Source of the DNA: JBBDWZ01 sp050732575
GTDB taxonomy: Bacteria > Gemmatimonadota > Gemmatimonadetes > Longimicrobiales > RSA9
Reading direction: 5' to 3'
Assembly (NCBI GenBank): GCA_050732575.1
Contig: JBOHRF010000019.1
Span: forward strand, 1-38,870
Length of the DNA stretch: 38,870 nt
Part shown: positions 1-8,904 of the stretch, piece by piece
Layout of the letters: each line of letters opens with the position of its first letter
Position numbering within the stretch: the first letter of the stretch is position 1
Position numbers and translations under genes: made by a program
Notes under the pieces: generated by a model
What the model saw: only the letters and a program-made list of their open reading frames with translations
Told to the model about the DNA's origin: nothing
The model's database searches: none

Positions 1-102
1 GTGCTCCAGCTGCGGGGTAAGAGCTGGTTGGTGAGAAGAGCAGCCGGCAGAGACAATCAAGGACCGGATCGCCACGGCCACGGTTCCGAGCAGGGTCTGC
101 AT
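1..102 (-). CDS. Possible lipoprotein, N-terminal fragment running off the left edge
   Basis: An ATG at 102 on the minus strand opens 34 codons with no stop before the window edge. The translation has a partly hydrophobic N-terminus and a lipobox-like VSAGC at residues 17-21, with the Cys at 21, which would make it an exported lipoprotein. It is divergent from the ygfZ-like gene. Against it: an Arg sits in the middle of the hydrophobic stretch and no Shine-Dalgarno is visible upstream. A GTG further in (residue 8) is an alternative start that would move the Arg to the n-region. Only the signal region is visible, so no function can be given. Confidence 0.33.
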   Translation of the reverse strand, partial: MQTLLGTVAVAIRSLIVSAGCSSHQPALTPQLEH

Positions 103-168
103 GGAGGGCGGCGAGCGGCGACGGAGCGCGAGACTGCCGGGTGACATACATGTTGCTAAAGGCCAATC

Positions 169-1140
169 GTGAAGGAATACAAACACGTCCGGGCAGACCG
201 CACCTTCCTGCGCGTCCATGGGCGCGACCCGGCGAAAATGGTGCAGGGCTTGATCACCAACGATCTGGCCCTGGCTTCTGCAACCCGGACGGTCTACGCC
301 GGGATGTTGAGTCCAAAAGGCAGGCTGGTTGCTGACCTGCGGGTTTTCCGACGCGGCGAAGAGCTGCTGCTTGATGTACCCACAGAAGCGATGGACGCCG
401 TGCTCGCTCATTTCCGCAAATACGTCCCACCTTTGTTTGCCCGCTTCGAACGCACAGACCGCTATTTACTGGTGGGCTTGTACGGCCCCGGCTCGCCAGA
501 ACTGGTTGCCAATGAATTCCAAATCGCGCCGCCGCAAGGCGAGGATGACATGGTCCAGGCCGGCCATGTAACCGTGATTCGGTCACATTATGCGGGTGAC
601 CCGGGCTTCGATCTGCTGGTAGATGGCGACACCTCGGCGTTACCTGATCAGTTGCGGCCCGCAGCCGCCCAGCCGATGGATGAAGCGGCGCTGGAGACCC
701 TGCGCATTGAAGCAGGTACTCCACGCTGGGGCACCGAGCTGGATGAAAACGTGATCCCGCTGGAAGCGGGTCTGCGCAGCCGCATGATCAGCGAAACCAA
801 GGGCTGTTACACGGGCCAGGAAGTGATCGTCCGCATCCTGCACCGAGGCCACGTGAACTGGCTGCTGCGGGGCATGCTCCTGGAGGATGCGGCGCCGGCC
901 GTGAAGGGGACGGCACTGCTCAATACAGCGGACCACAAGCAGGTTGGCAAAATCACCAGCTCCTGCGCATCGCCGCGAGCGCAACAGACCATCGCGCTAG
1001 GCTATGCGCGGCGCGAATTGACATTGCCTGCGCGCGTACATTTGGGTATGCGCGAAGGGCCGCTGGTCACCATTGTGGAACTGCCCTTTGGCAATGACGT
1101 GTTCGCCGCCCGCACGAGGGACGCGAGAGGACCAGGATGA
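169..1140 (+). CDS. ygfZ: YgfZ/GcvT-type folate-binding protein (iron-sulfur cluster maturation factor)
   Basis: 323 aa, GTG start at 169. The family signature KGCYTGQE is at residues 211-218, in the usual place about two thirds along, followed by an Arg/His-rich segment (VRILHRGHVN) and a C-terminal barrel-like part, as in GcvT-fold proteins. Family knowledge: YgfZ/IBA57-like proteins bind tetrahydrofolate and assist maturation or repair of certain 4Fe-4S enzymes in the cytoplasm; the Cys of the signature is important. Length fits the family. The stop overlaps the start of the next small gene (ATGA), which suggests co-translation. GcvT itself is longer and lacks the KGC-GQE motif, so YgfZ is the better call. 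Confidence 0.88.
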   Translation: MKEYKHVRADRTFLRVHGRDPAKMVQGLITNDLALASATRTVYAGMLSPKGRLVADLRVFRRGEELLLDVPTEAMDAVLAHFRKYVPPLFARFERTDRYLLVGLYGPGSPELVANEFQIAPPQGEDDMVQAGHVTVIRSHYAGDPGFDLLVDGDTSALPDQLRPAAAQPMDEAALETLRIEAGTPRWGTELDENVIPLEAGLRSRMISETKGCYTGQEVIVRILHRGHVNWLLRGMLLEDAAPAVKGTALLNTADHKQVGKITSSCASPRAQQTIALGYARRELTLPARVHLGMREGPLVTIVELPFGNDVFAARTRDARGPG

Positions 1141-1403
1141 GAGGATCGGTAGAGGGTGAGGCGCGCAAGGCGATAGTGCGGTTGCGGCGCGCCGTCGAGA
1201 AGGTGGAACACGAGCTGGACAGTGTGGAAGGCGCGCTGCGATCTGTAGAGGGCAGCGATTTTCCGGCGGATGGGTTTGCCGATATGCAATCGAAGGTGGC
1301 AGACATCGCGGCATTCATTGGTGAGCAGGCCGAGCGACTGGAGGAGAAGATGCTGCATGCAGGCGGTCTCGAGCCCGGCCGCATTCGGCGAAGCAGCTCA
1401 TGA
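1137..1403 (+). CDS. Small coiled-coil hypothetical protein
   Basis: 88 aa. The ATG overlaps the TGA of the upstream ygfZ-like gene by four bases (ATGA), typical of translational coupling. The sequence is charged and helix-prone: two heptad-like helices at about residues 8-40 (ARKAIVRLRRAVEKVEHEL) and 48-75, separated by a short Pro/Asp/Gly turn, then a basic, Ser-rich tail. No Cys, no signal peptide, no membrane segment. I do not recognise a family. The coupling and helical composition argue for a real gene; the short length and lack of a known family keep confidence moderate. Confidence 0.5.
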   Translation: MRGSVEGEARKAIVRLRRAVEKVEHELDSVEGALRSVEGSDFPADGFADMQSKVADIAAFIGEQAERLEEKMLHAGGLEPGRIRRSSS

Positions 1404-1433
1404 AGGCCCGTTCACAATGAAGGGTCGCGCGGA

Positions 1434-1841
1434 ATGACGGACGGCACGTTCTTCCTGTTCGCCTACGGCACGCTGCTCGGTGCAGGTGCAGGCTCACACC
1501 TGCTGCAGGGTTGCTTGCACTCCGGCCGCGCGCAGGTCAACGGCATCCTCTATGACATTGATGGCGAATATCCGGCGCTCGTGTTGTATGGCGAGCAGCC
1601 AGTAGCCGGTGAGCTCTGGCGCTGTCCCTGGCAGCGATTGGCGCGACTTGACGAGTACGAAGGGGTGGGTGTAGGTCTGTTCCGTCGCGTTGCGGTCGAG
1701 GTGAAGCATGAAAACGGCGACCGGATAGCCAGCTGGATCTACGTGGCAGGACCCAAACTGGCGCACAAGCTCTCACCCGCGCGGCGCACGGCTTCGTGGC
1801 CGATCAGCGCGAACAATGGAGTCGCGATTCGTGAACCGTAG
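1434..1841 (+). CDS. Gamma-glutamylcyclotransferase / AIG2-like protein
   Basis: 135 aa. The N-terminus carries the family hallmark FAYGTLLGAG (YGTL at residues 11-14), the substrate-binding loop of the GGCT/AIG2 fold. Further on come VAGELW (Glu60, in the region where the catalytic Glu of the fold is found) and the common LDEYEG motif near residues 72-77. Family knowledge: these cytosolic enzymes cyclise gamma-glutamyl amines or peptides to 5-oxoproline; the substrate of this one cannot be read from sequence. The C-terminal 25 residues look atypical, and the end overlaps the next gene by 26 bases in another frame, so a late frameshift or divergent tail is possible. Confidence 0.75.
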   Translation: MTDGTFFLFAYGTLLGAGAGSHLLQGCLHSGRAQVNGILYDIDGEYPALVLYGEQPVAGELWRCPWQRLARLDEYEGVGVGLFRRVAVEVKHENGDRIASWIYVAGPKLAHKLSPARRTASWPISANNGVAIREP

Positions 1842-3516
1842 ACGTTTCGTAGGCAGTGTTGCGGCCGCCGGCACCGGCATGCTTCTGCATCGGTCCGCAG
1901 TGTGGAGTGCGCAACCCTACCGTGCGCGCCTTTTGCTGCGCGGTGCCACCCTCTACGATGGTACGGGCAGCGCGCCCATCACCGGTGATGTTGCACTCGA
2001 TGGCGATCGCATTATCGGACTGGGTCGCAACCTGTCGGTCTCGGGAACGGAAATCATCGATCTGCGGGGCCTGGCACTGGCTCCGGGTTTCATCGACATC
2101 CACTCCCATACCGATCTCAGTTTGTTCGTGAACCCACGCGCGGAGAGCAAGATCCGGCAGGGTGTAACCACGGAGATAGCGGGGCAGGATGGCAGTTCGG
2201 TTGGACCCGTGAGTACGGAAGCAGCAGCGCGCACCAGTGAGAACTACAAACAGCGCTATGGCGTGGAGCTGGGATTCACTGATCTACAGGGCTTCTTCCT
2301 CCGACTCGAACGGCATCGCTCCTCGGTCAACCTGGGCAGTATGGTTGGCGCGGGCACTATCCGTGGCCTGGTGATCGGCAATGACAATCGGCCGCCCACA
2401 GATACCGAGCTGACGCGCATGGTAGCGCTGGTGGAGCAGGCCCTGCGTCAAGGTGCTCTTGGTCTGTCCAGCGGACTCGAATATTCACCGGGTGGATTTG
2501 CTACGAGAGACGAACTGGTTGCGCTGGCGCGCGCGCTGCGCGCCACCGCTCTGCCCTACGCTTCGCACATGCGCAACGAAGATGACGAGTTGTTCGCTGC
2601 GGTTGAAGAGGCCATTGCAGTTGGCCGCTTTGCCGGGGTGCCCGTCCAGATCTCCCATCTCAAGGCGCAGGGCCAGCGCAACTGGTGGAAGTCCAATCCC
2701 GTGTTGAAGACCATCGAGGATGCACGGGCTGGCGGTATCGACGTTCTGTTTGATCGCTACCCGTATGTGGCATACGCCACTGGTTTATCCAATCTGTTCC
2801 CGCTCTGGACACTGGATGGCGGTACGCGTGGCTTCCTGCAGCGCATCCAGGATCCCGCCCAACGTCCGCGCATCGAAGCTTATGTCCGTGACAAGATCGA
2901 TGAGCTGGGCTCGTGGGACGCGGTGCAGATTACATCAACCGGAGACGCTCTGACCTGGGCGCGCGGCAAACGAATGGGTCAGCTGGCCAGGGAACGTAAC
3001 ACGGAGCCGTATGAGCTGCTGCTGGAGATCACGATTGCCGATGAGAACCGCACCGGCATGGTGGGCTTCGGTATGAGTGAAGAGAGCACGGCCGACATGC
3101 TGAAACATCCACTGGGCATGATCTGCTCCGATGCGGGCGCGCGCGCTACCTACGGTCCGCTGTCGGAAGGTTCGCCGCATCCGCGCACGTACGGCTCGTT
3201 CCCGCGTGTCCTGGGTCACTACTGCCGCGATCAAAAGCTGATGCCACTCGAGACCGCTGTGCACAAGATGTCATTCATGCCCGCGCGCAGACTGAAGCTG
3301 GAAGGTCGCGGCGTCATCCAGCCAAACGCTTTTGCCGATCTGGTTGCCTTCGATCCCGTGCGGGTGGCCGATCGTGCCACGTTCGAGCGACCCCATCAAT
3401 ACCCGGTCGGCATTCCGCACGTCTGGGTGAACGGCGAAGCCGTCATCCGGAACGGCGAGCACACGGGCAGCTTGCCCGGTCGCGTACTGCGCGGTGCTGC
3501 CGCGACCCTGGGCTGA
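1816..3516 (+). CDS. N-acyl-D-amino-acid deacylase family amidohydrolase, Tat-exported
   Basis: 566 aa. The twin-arginine signal NRRRFVG at residues 7-13 plus a small hydrophobic stretch indicates Tat export, as expected for a metalloenzyme folded before export. A GTG at 1831 is an alternative start that still keeps the RRR. Metal-site motifs of the D-aminoacylase branch are intact: HSH (H96, H98), H251 in SHMRNE, H281 in SHLK, D439 in CSDAG. The site that is Cys96 in the Alcaligenes enzyme is an Asp here (GQDG, D125). Family knowledge: such enzymes hydrolyse N-acyl-D-amino acids to D-amino acid plus carboxylate. It overlaps the GGCT gene by 26 bases. Of the three family members in this window, only this one keeps the full HxH. 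Confidence 0.86.
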   Translation: MESRFVNRRRFVGSVAAAGTGMLLHRSAVWSAQPYRARLLLRGATLYDGTGSAPITGDVALDGDRIIGLGRNLSVSGTEIIDLRGLALAPGFIDIHSHTDLSLFVNPRAESKIRQGVTTEIAGQDGSSVGPVSTEAAARTSENYKQRYGVELGFTDLQGFFLRLERHRSSVNLGSMVGAGTIRGLVIGNDNRPPTDTELTRMVALVEQALRQGALGLSSGLEYSPGGFATRDELVALARALRATALPYASHMRNEDDELFAAVEEAIAVGRFAGVPVQISHLKAQGQRNWWKSNPVLKTIEDARAGGIDVLFDRYPYVAYATGLSNLFPLWTLDGGTRGFLQRIQDPAQRPRIEAYVRDKIDELGSWDAVQITSTGDALTWARGKRMGQLARERNTEPYELLLEITIADENRTGMVGFGMSEESTADMLKHPLGMICSDAGARATYGPLSEGSPHPRTYGSFPRVLGHYCRDQKLMPLETAVHKMSFMPARRLKLEGRGVIQPNAFADLVAFDPVRVADRATFERPHQYPVGIPHVWVNGEAVIRNGEHTGSLPGRVLRGAAATLG

Positions 3517-3666
3517 GCCACAGTCCAGGTCCAACGCAACTCGGACCCCATTAATCGCGCTTGACCCCAATAGCAGCGGGCGCGTGCAACGCGCGCACCG
3601 CGGGCACCGACTCATAGGCTGATCGGCAGCCGTTCGCGCTGCCGCGCTACCACCTCCAAAGGCCCC

Positions 3667-4734
3667 ATGTTGACCATTGCACGCTGCCTGGCCGTGGCCA
3701 TCACGATGGCCATGCCAATGTTGCCGCAGGACCTCCCCATTCGGCCGCTGCGACCGCAGGCCTCTTTCAGTGAGCCGTACAGTTGGGTGAGGGGTGTGGC
3801 TGAACTACCGGATGGCCGCGTTTTTGTCGCCGATCAACGCGAGCTCGCAGTGTATCTGGCCGACCTGAACAGCCGAACCAAACTGGGCGGCAACGGCACC
3901 GGCCCCAAAGAATACCGCGCGCCCGTTGGCATCTTTACGATGCGCGGTGACACTGCCTGGATCCACGATCTGCTGAACAGGAGGCTGGTGGCCATCACAC
4001 CAGCCGGCGTGGTAGCACCAATAACGAGAGATGCGGCCGCGGGTGAGATCATCCCTGCCGCGGTTGATACGTTAGGCCGGTTATACTGGGACAACAACAC
4101 CACCATTCGACTCAAGAAACGGGAAGACCCGAGCGCTGAGACGGGCGCCATCGTGCGTTACACCAATGCACACATCGATACTGTGGCGGCCATCAAAGTG
4201 ACAGGCCCCGTGAATCCTGGACCGTTCTCCACCTACGATCGCTGGGCCATTGCTCTCGATGGTCGCATTGCCATTGTGCGCAATCAGGATGACTATCGCG
4301 TGGAATGGGTGGATGCGCGCGGCACTGTAACGAACGGAGCGCGCGTCAATGAACAGCGCATCCGTGTCACAAATGACGACCAATCACTCTACGCCCAAAA
4401 ACTCGCGCGCCGCGAAGTGCGCGGCGGCGGGCAGGCGCAGGTAGGCGGTACGCAGCCCGTGCGTCCGCCAGCGGTGAACTATCCCGATCAGTTTCCATAT
4501 GCACAGAAGGTACTGGTCTCGCCCAACGGCCAGGCCTGGGTGCATCGCTTCCGTCACATCAAGGACGAAGAGCCGCTCTACGACGTGTTCGATGCACGTG
4601 GCCACCGCATTGCCCGCGTCGCCCTGCCTGCCCGCCGCGAAGTCATCGGCTTTGGCCGGCGCTGGCTCTACGCCGTGCGCATCGACGATGACGGACTGCA
4701 ATGGTTGGAACGCTACGCTTTGCCGGCCAGCTGA
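3667..4734 (+). CDS. Secreted six-bladed beta-propeller-like hypothetical protein
   Basis: 355 aa. The N-terminus (MLTIARCLAVAITMAMP) looks like a Sec signal peptide, though no clean A-x-A site is visible. The mature part alternates short beta-strand phrases such as LPDGRVFVADQRE, GDTAWIHDLLNRRLVAI, DTLGRLYWDNN and LDGRIAIVRNQDD. This blade-like pattern is common in NHL or six-bladed propellers, with acidic turns and repeated GR-x-hydrophobic elements. No catalytic motif is visible. Propellers of this type often sit in the periplasm or on the surface as binding scaffolds. It follows the deacylase after 150 bp and precedes a GC-rich hairpin region. The fold call is reasonable; the function is unknown. 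Confidence 0.6.
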   Translation: MLTIARCLAVAITMAMPMLPQDLPIRPLRPQASFSEPYSWVRGVAELPDGRVFVADQRELAVYLADLNSRTKLGGNGTGPKEYRAPVGIFTMRGDTAWIHDLLNRRLVAITPAGVVAPITRDAAAGEIIPAAVDTLGRLYWDNNTTIRLKKREDPSAETGAIVRYTNAHIDTVAAIKVTGPVNPGPFSTYDRWAIALDGRIAIVRNQDDYRVEWVDARGTVTNGARVNEQRIRVTNDDQSLYAQKLARREVRGGGQAQVGGTQPVRPPAVNYPDQFPYAQKVLVSPNGQAWVHRFRHIKDEEPLYDVFDARGHRIARVALPARREVIGFGRRWLYAVRIDDDGLQWLERYALPAS

Positions 4735-4742
4735 AGCTCGCC

Positions 4743-4811
4743 GGGCGCGCGGGCCTTCGGCCGCGGGCGCGCATTTAGCGGGCGCGCCGCCGCTTCGCGC
4801 GGCGGGCGCGC
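4743..4811. repeat. GC-rich hairpin cluster with four GGGCGCGC copies (likely terminator)
   Basis: Directly after the propeller gene, GGGCGCGC occurs at 4743, 4765, 4780 and 4804. Interleaved are a short hairpin (4752-4755 with 4759-4762, loop TTC) and a perfect 7-bp hairpin (4787-4793 with 4799-4805, loop TTCGC). There is no T tract, so factor-independent termination is uncertain. The rest of the gap up to 5017 becomes AT-richer and holds the promoter described next. Confidence 0.45.
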
Positions 4812-4980
4812 GCATCGCGCGTTGATGGGGTCCTGGCTTGCCGTCCCTGAGCAACTTGCCGGCGGCTTCCTCGGCTTTGCTCCCTTCCACTCAACGGGGT
4901 CCGGAACCACTTAAGTGACTGAGCCGACCACTCGGGTCGCGTTGGCTTGCTCCTCGAGGGCAGCTGCGGTATTTTCCGAA

Positions 4981-5009
4981 TTGTCCTTCTAACTCCTTTT
5001 CTTTAAATA
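4981..5009 (+). promoter_or_regulatory. Candidate sigma70-type promoter for the ABC exporter genes, possibly leaderless
   Basis: TTGTCC (4981-4986) and TAAATA (5004-5009) are separated by 17 bases, in a locally AT-rich stretch within GC-rich DNA. The -10 box ends only 8 bases before the ATG at 5018 and there is no Shine-Dalgarno in between, so a transcript would start at or near the start codon. Confidence 0.4.
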
Positions 5010-5017
5010 ACTTCGCC

Positions 5018-5992
5018 ATGATTTCAACAACGTCGAGCGGGGCCGCGCCAGCCGTTCAGCTGCGCGGGCTGGCCAAGAGCTTCAACGACAAGGTTGCTGT
5101 TCGTAACCTGGATCTGGTCGTGCCGCGAGGCTCGACGTATGGGCTGATCGGGCCGAACGGAGCGGGCAAGACCACTACGATCCGCATGATGCTGCGCGTA
5201 CTCGATCCGGATCGCGGTGAGGTGGAGATCCTGGGCCAGCCATTGACGCAGGACTCGCTTGCTCAGATCGGGTATTTGCCGGAGGAGCGCGGTATCTATC
5301 GTCAGATGCGGGTCCGGCGGCTGCTCCAGTTTTTTGCCGAGCTGAAGGGCATGCCCAGTCGGGAGGCCGGTCCCAAGATCGCGCACTGGCTGGAGAAATT
5401 CGACCTGTCCGATCGCGCCAATGCGAAGGTGCAGGAGCTGTCCAAGGGCAACCAGCAGAAGATCCAGTTCATAGCCTCCATCCTGCACGAGCCGGCCATC
5501 ATGGTGATGGACGAGCCGTTCAGCGGATTGGACCCCATCAACCAGCAGTTGCTCAAGGAGATCATTGTCGATCTCAAACGGGCGGGCAAAACCATCATTT
5601 TCAGCACGCACATCATCGAACATGCCGAACGAATCTGCGATCACGTGTGCATCATTGCGCGCGGCTACAAGGTGGCGGATGGCACCATGTCCCAGGTCAA
5701 GCGAATCCGCGGTGACAACTATGTAGCCATTACGTTCGATCCCTGGACGCGGGAAGCGTCCAGCGCACTGCGCTCAGCCAAGGTAGTGAGCAACGTGCAG
5801 GAGAACGGCCCCACAGCCGAAGTCACGCTGCGTCCAGGCAGTGATCCGCAGGAACTGCTGCGTCACCTGGTGAATGCCGGCGTTCGGCTCAAGCGATTCG
5901 ACTACGGCGAGCCTTCCCTCGAGCAGGTTTTCCTGGAGACCGTGGGCACATCCGAGGACATCATCAGTGATATCGAGGCCGCACATGTCTAA
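5018..5992 (+). CDS. ABC transporter ATP-binding protein (NatA-like, ABC-2 exporter)
   Basis: 324 aa. Walker A GPNGAGKT at residues 45-52, signature LSKGNQQ at 141-147 (the LSxGN variant common in ABC-2 systems), Walker B IMVMDEP at 161-167, and a switch His in FSTHIIEHAE. Past residue about 225 there is a C-terminal accessory domain of the kind seen in NatA/CcmA-like ATPases. It energises the permease encoded immediately downstream, whose ATG overlaps this stop by 8 bases (ATGTCTAA), so the two are translationally coupled. Likely role: export or efflux across the inner membrane. NatA of Bacillus exports sodium, but the substrate here cannot be inferred. Confidence 0.92.
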   Translation: MISTTSSGAAPAVQLRGLAKSFNDKVAVRNLDLVVPRGSTYGLIGPNGAGKTTTIRMMLRVLDPDRGEVEILGQPLTQDSLAQIGYLPEERGIYRQMRVRRLLQFFAELKGMPSREAGPKIAHWLEKFDLSDRANAKVQELSKGNQQKIQFIASILHEPAIMVMDEPFSGLDPINQQLLKEIIVDLKRAGKTIIFSTHIIEHAERICDHVCIIARGYKVADGTMSQVKRIRGDNYVAITFDPWTREASSALRSAKVVSNVQENGPTAEVTLRPGSDPQELLRHLVNAGVRLKRFDYGEPSLEQVFLETVGTSEDIISDIEAAHV

Positions 5993-7298
5993 AGCGTTCG
6001 TTGTATTCAAGCGCGAATTCGAGGCCATGGTCAGGACCAAGTCATTCATCATTGGCACCATCCTGATCCCCAGCTTGTTGATCGGTATCTTCGCGTTCCA
6101 GTTCTTCCTGTTTACCAAGACCGGCGGCGGTGAACACACGCTGGCCATTGTCGATGCCACGCCGGAGAATCTGGGCGAACAGCTCCAGCGCTCTCTGGCT
6201 GCAACGACCGGTGGCTTCCCGGGTGCCAAGCCGGTCACATTTCGCAGTGAGATCGTGCGGCTATCCGCCGATACGGGCGCGCTGCGTGCGCAACTGGAGG
6301 CGCGCGTGGCCGCCGACTCACTGGACGGCTATCTCTGGCTGCCGGCGGGCGTGGTGAGCGGCGAGGGCGTTACCTACAACGGTCGCAATGCCACCAATGA
6401 CGCCGTGACCGGCGCGCTGCGCCAGGCGCTGCAACGATCCGTGCAAACGGTACGTCTGGGCAGAGAGGGCATTGATCCGGAAAAGGTGGCGGCTGCCCTG
6501 CAGACCGTGCGACTCAGCTCGTTCAAGACCGGAGCAGGCGGGACGCGCGGATCGGCGGGCATGGCCCAGGGTCTGGCCTTTGCCATGGGCATGGGCATCT
6601 ACATGGTGGTCGCCATCTATGGCGCCGGCGTCATGAACGGCGTGCTCGAAGAGAAACGCGACCGCATTGTGGAAGTCATTGTCAGTTCCATGAAGGCCAC
6701 GCACCTCATGATCGGCAAGATCTTTGGCATCGGCGCCGCCGGCTTGCTCCAGATGGTGATCTGGGTGTTGACCATCTTCGCGTTGCTGAAGTGGGGCAGT
6801 AGCATCTTCACGTTGTTCGGTGCATCCAAGGAACAGGCTGCCGCGTTTGGCGCTGCACTCAGCAACTTCCCGCGTGTGCCCGCATCCGTTACCGTGACCT
6901 TCCTGTTCTATTTCCTGGGCGGATTCTTCATTTTCTCCACGCTCTATGCAATGTTGGGCGCCATTGCGACCAACAACCAGGAAGCGCAACAGCTGGTCTT
7001 CGCTATTATGATGCCGCTCATCATCGGCTTCCTCATGCTGCAGCCCGCCATGATGAGTCCCGACTCGGGCATTGCCGTGGCCGGCTCCCTCATTCCGTTC
7101 ACTTCACCCATCATCATGCCCGCGCGCAACGTGGTCACCGACGTGCCCATCTGGCAGATGGGCCTTTCCATGTTGCTGCTGGTGGGAACCGTGGCTGGAA
7201 TCATCTGGCTGGGCGCCAAGATCTACCGCATTGGCATATTCGCCACCGGCAAACGCGCCTCCTGGAGTGAGGTATGGCGCTGGATTCGGACGGCGTAA
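5985..7298 (+). CDS. ABC-2 family permease (NatB-like)
   Basis: 437 aa from the ATG at 5985. A longer in-frame opening from 5874 is rejected because it would run through the end of the ATPase gene. The protein starts MSKAFVVFKREF and has a first membrane span at about residues 20-43, a large extracytoplasmic segment (about 45-190), then five or so hydrophobic spans, including a conserved NGVLEEKRDRIVEVI coupling-helix-like motif typical of NatB/YhaP proteins. It forms the membrane part of the exporter with the upstream ATPase. The last codon lies inside a long inverted repeat that probably terminates the transcript. Confidence 0.9.
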   Translation: MSKAFVVFKREFEAMVRTKSFIIGTILIPSLLIGIFAFQFFLFTKTGGGEHTLAIVDATPENLGEQLQRSLAATTGGFPGAKPVTFRSEIVRLSADTGALRAQLEARVAADSLDGYLWLPAGVVSGEGVTYNGRNATNDAVTGALRQALQRSVQTVRLGREGIDPEKVAAALQTVRLSSFKTGAGGTRGSAGMAQGLAFAMGMGIYMVVAIYGAGVMNGVLEEKRDRIVEVIVSSMKATHLMIGKIFGIGAAGLLQMVIWVLTIFALLKWGSSIFTLFGASKEQAAAFGAALSNFPRVPASVTVTFLFYFLGGFFIFSTLYAMLGAIATNNQEAQQLVFAIMMPLIIGFLMLQPAMMSPDSGIAVAGSLIPFTSPIIMPARNVVTDVPIWQMGLSMLLLVGTVAGIIWLGAKIYRIGIFATGKRASWSEVWRWIRTA

Positions 7299-7364
7299 CA
7301 GATAACGGTTTAACGGCCGAGCTCGTGCTCGGCCGTTAATCCGTTATCCGTTTTCTGTTACGCC
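7292..7364 (+). terminator. Long nested hairpin terminator after the ABC permease
   Basis: Three stacked stems: 7292-7301 with 7355-7364 (10 bp, perfect), 7302-7308 with 7341-7347 (7 bp), and 7310-7322 with 7327-7339 (13 bp, loop TCGT). The only interruptions are one T/T mismatch and a 7-base bulge. The left arm begins inside the last codons of the permease. Repeated TAACGG/CCGTTA blocks make up the arms. Confidence 0.7.
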
Positions 7365-7482
7365 GTTTCCGCCGTCCAACCCGTGTATCTGGTTTCCGGT
7401 CACCAAACGCATTGGCGCGGGTCTGCGAACCGGCAAAGATTGTCCGCGACTACTCCCCTGATTTTCAACAAGGAGACGCTCG

Positions 7483-8892
7483 ATGAGTGCGTCGACTCGA
7501 TGGCTCGCAGCGCTGGCCATGGCCGCGTTCAGCGCCCCAGCTTGCCTGGTTGCGCAGGAGCGCATCACGGCGTTTGTGGATGTGTCAGTGCTGCCCATGG
7601 ACCGCGAGCGTGTGCTCGAGCACCAGACCGTGATCGTGCGCGGTGAAAACATTCAGGCGCTGGGACCGGTCGCGTCGACGCGCGTGCCCGAGGGCGCTAC
7701 GCGAATTGATGGCCGCGGCAAGTTTCTGATGCCAGGCCTGGCTGAAATGCACGCGCACATTCCTGGTGCGCAAGCGCCCGAGCAGGTCATTGCCGACATC
7801 ATGTACCTGTACATCGCCAATGGCATTACCACGATCCGCGGAATGCTGGGTGCGCCCAATCAGTTCCAGTGGCGCGATCGCGCAGTCAAAAACGAAATCG
7901 TGGCGCCTTACATGGTGCTGGCCGGTCCTTCATTGAATCAGAACAGCGCCACCAGCGTACAGGCGGCCATGACCGTAGTACAGCAGAACGCGCAGGCCGG
8001 CTACGACCTGCAAAAGATCCATCCGGGTTTTGGCCGCGCGATCTACGACTCGGCAGCCGCAGCAGCCAAACGGGCCAATTTCAAGATGGCGGGCCATGTA
8101 CCCGTGGAAGTGGGTCTGCGCCGCGCGCTCGAGGTCAAACAGGACATCGACCACCTGGACGGTTACCTGGAAGCGGCCGTGCCCGAGGCTGTGTTCGCCA
8201 AAATCGTGCACCCAACAGAAGTGATCACCTGGAGCGAGATCTTGCGCTCCATCGACCATACAAAGATTCCCGCTCTGGTGCGCGCTACCGTGAGCGCCGG
8301 CATCTACAACTCACCAACCATGTACCTGTGGGAGAACATCTGGGGCACCATCAACGTGGACTCCATGGCCCGGCTGCCAGAAATGAAATATGTGCCGCGC
8401 CAGTGGGTGCAGAATTGGATCAACCAGAAGAACGGTCGCACCCCGTTTGACACGCAGAACAACATCACGCCCGAAGACCGCAAGAAGCTGCTCGAGTTCC
8501 GGCGCGCCCTGCTCGATGCATTGGCCGATGGCGGCGCACTGCTGCTCATGGGCACCGACTCACCGCAGATGTTCAACGTGCCTGGCTTTGCCCTTCACCA
8601 CGAACTGCAGCTGATGCGTAAGTCAGGACTCACACCGTTCCAGGTCCTGCAAAGCGGTACGGTCAACGTGGGCCGCTACACGCGTGAAGTCCTGGGCAAG
8701 CCCGGTAACTTCGGCACAGTAGCCTCCGGTCAGCGCGCCGACCTGGTGCTGCTGGATGCCAATCCCTTTGCCGATCTCACGAACGTCACAAAACGCAGCG
8801 GGGTGATGGCCCGTGGACGTTGGTTCTCGGCAGCCGAGCTGAGCGCCGGGTTGGACGCCATGGCCACGCGGCATGCACAGACAACGAATTAA
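7483..8892 (+). CDS. Secreted amidohydrolase (imidazolonepropionase / Xaa-Pro dipeptidase-like)
   Basis: 469 aa, good Shine-Dalgarno (AAGGAG, 8 bases before ATG). Signal peptide of about 24 residues ending LVAQ. Amidohydrolase-superfamily metal ligands: HAH at H90/H92 (GLAEMHAHIPG), K178 in QKIHPG (candidate carbamylated Lys), H205 in AGHVP, H224 in DHLDG, and D359 in GTDSP. The metal-dependent TIM barrel is therefore complete. Members of this branch hydrolyse diverse cyclic amides or dipeptides; the substrate here is unknown. It converges on another member of the same superfamily (9004-10596), with a long inverted repeat between them. Confidence 0.85.
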   Translation: MSASTRWLAALAMAAFSAPACLVAQERITAFVDVSVLPMDRERVLEHQTVIVRGENIQALGPVASTRVPEGATRIDGRGKFLMPGLAEMHAHIPGAQAPEQVIADIMYLYIANGITTIRGMLGAPNQFQWRDRAVKNEIVAPYMVLAGPSLNQNSATSVQAAMTVVQQNAQAGYDLQKIHPGFGRAIYDSAAAAAKRANFKMAGHVPVEVGLRRALEVKQDIDHLDGYLEAAVPEAVFAKIVHPTEVITWSEILRSIDHTKIPALVRATVSAGIYNSPTMYLWENIWGTINVDSMARLPEMKYVPRQWVQNWINQKNGRTPFDTQNNITPEDRKKLLEFRRALLDALADGGALLLMGTDSPQMFNVPGFALHHELQLMRKSGLTPFQVLQSGTVNVGRYTREVLGKPGNFGTVASGQRADLVLLDANPFADLTNVTKRSGVMARGRWFSAAELSAGLDAMATRHAQTTN

Positions 8893-8904
8893 CGGATAAA
8901 CGGA

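Noticed and set aside
5874..5984. Upstream extension of the ABC permease
   Set aside because: It would read through the 3' end of the ATPase gene in another frame; the ATG at 5985 starts the typical permease N-terminus with an 8-base overlap.
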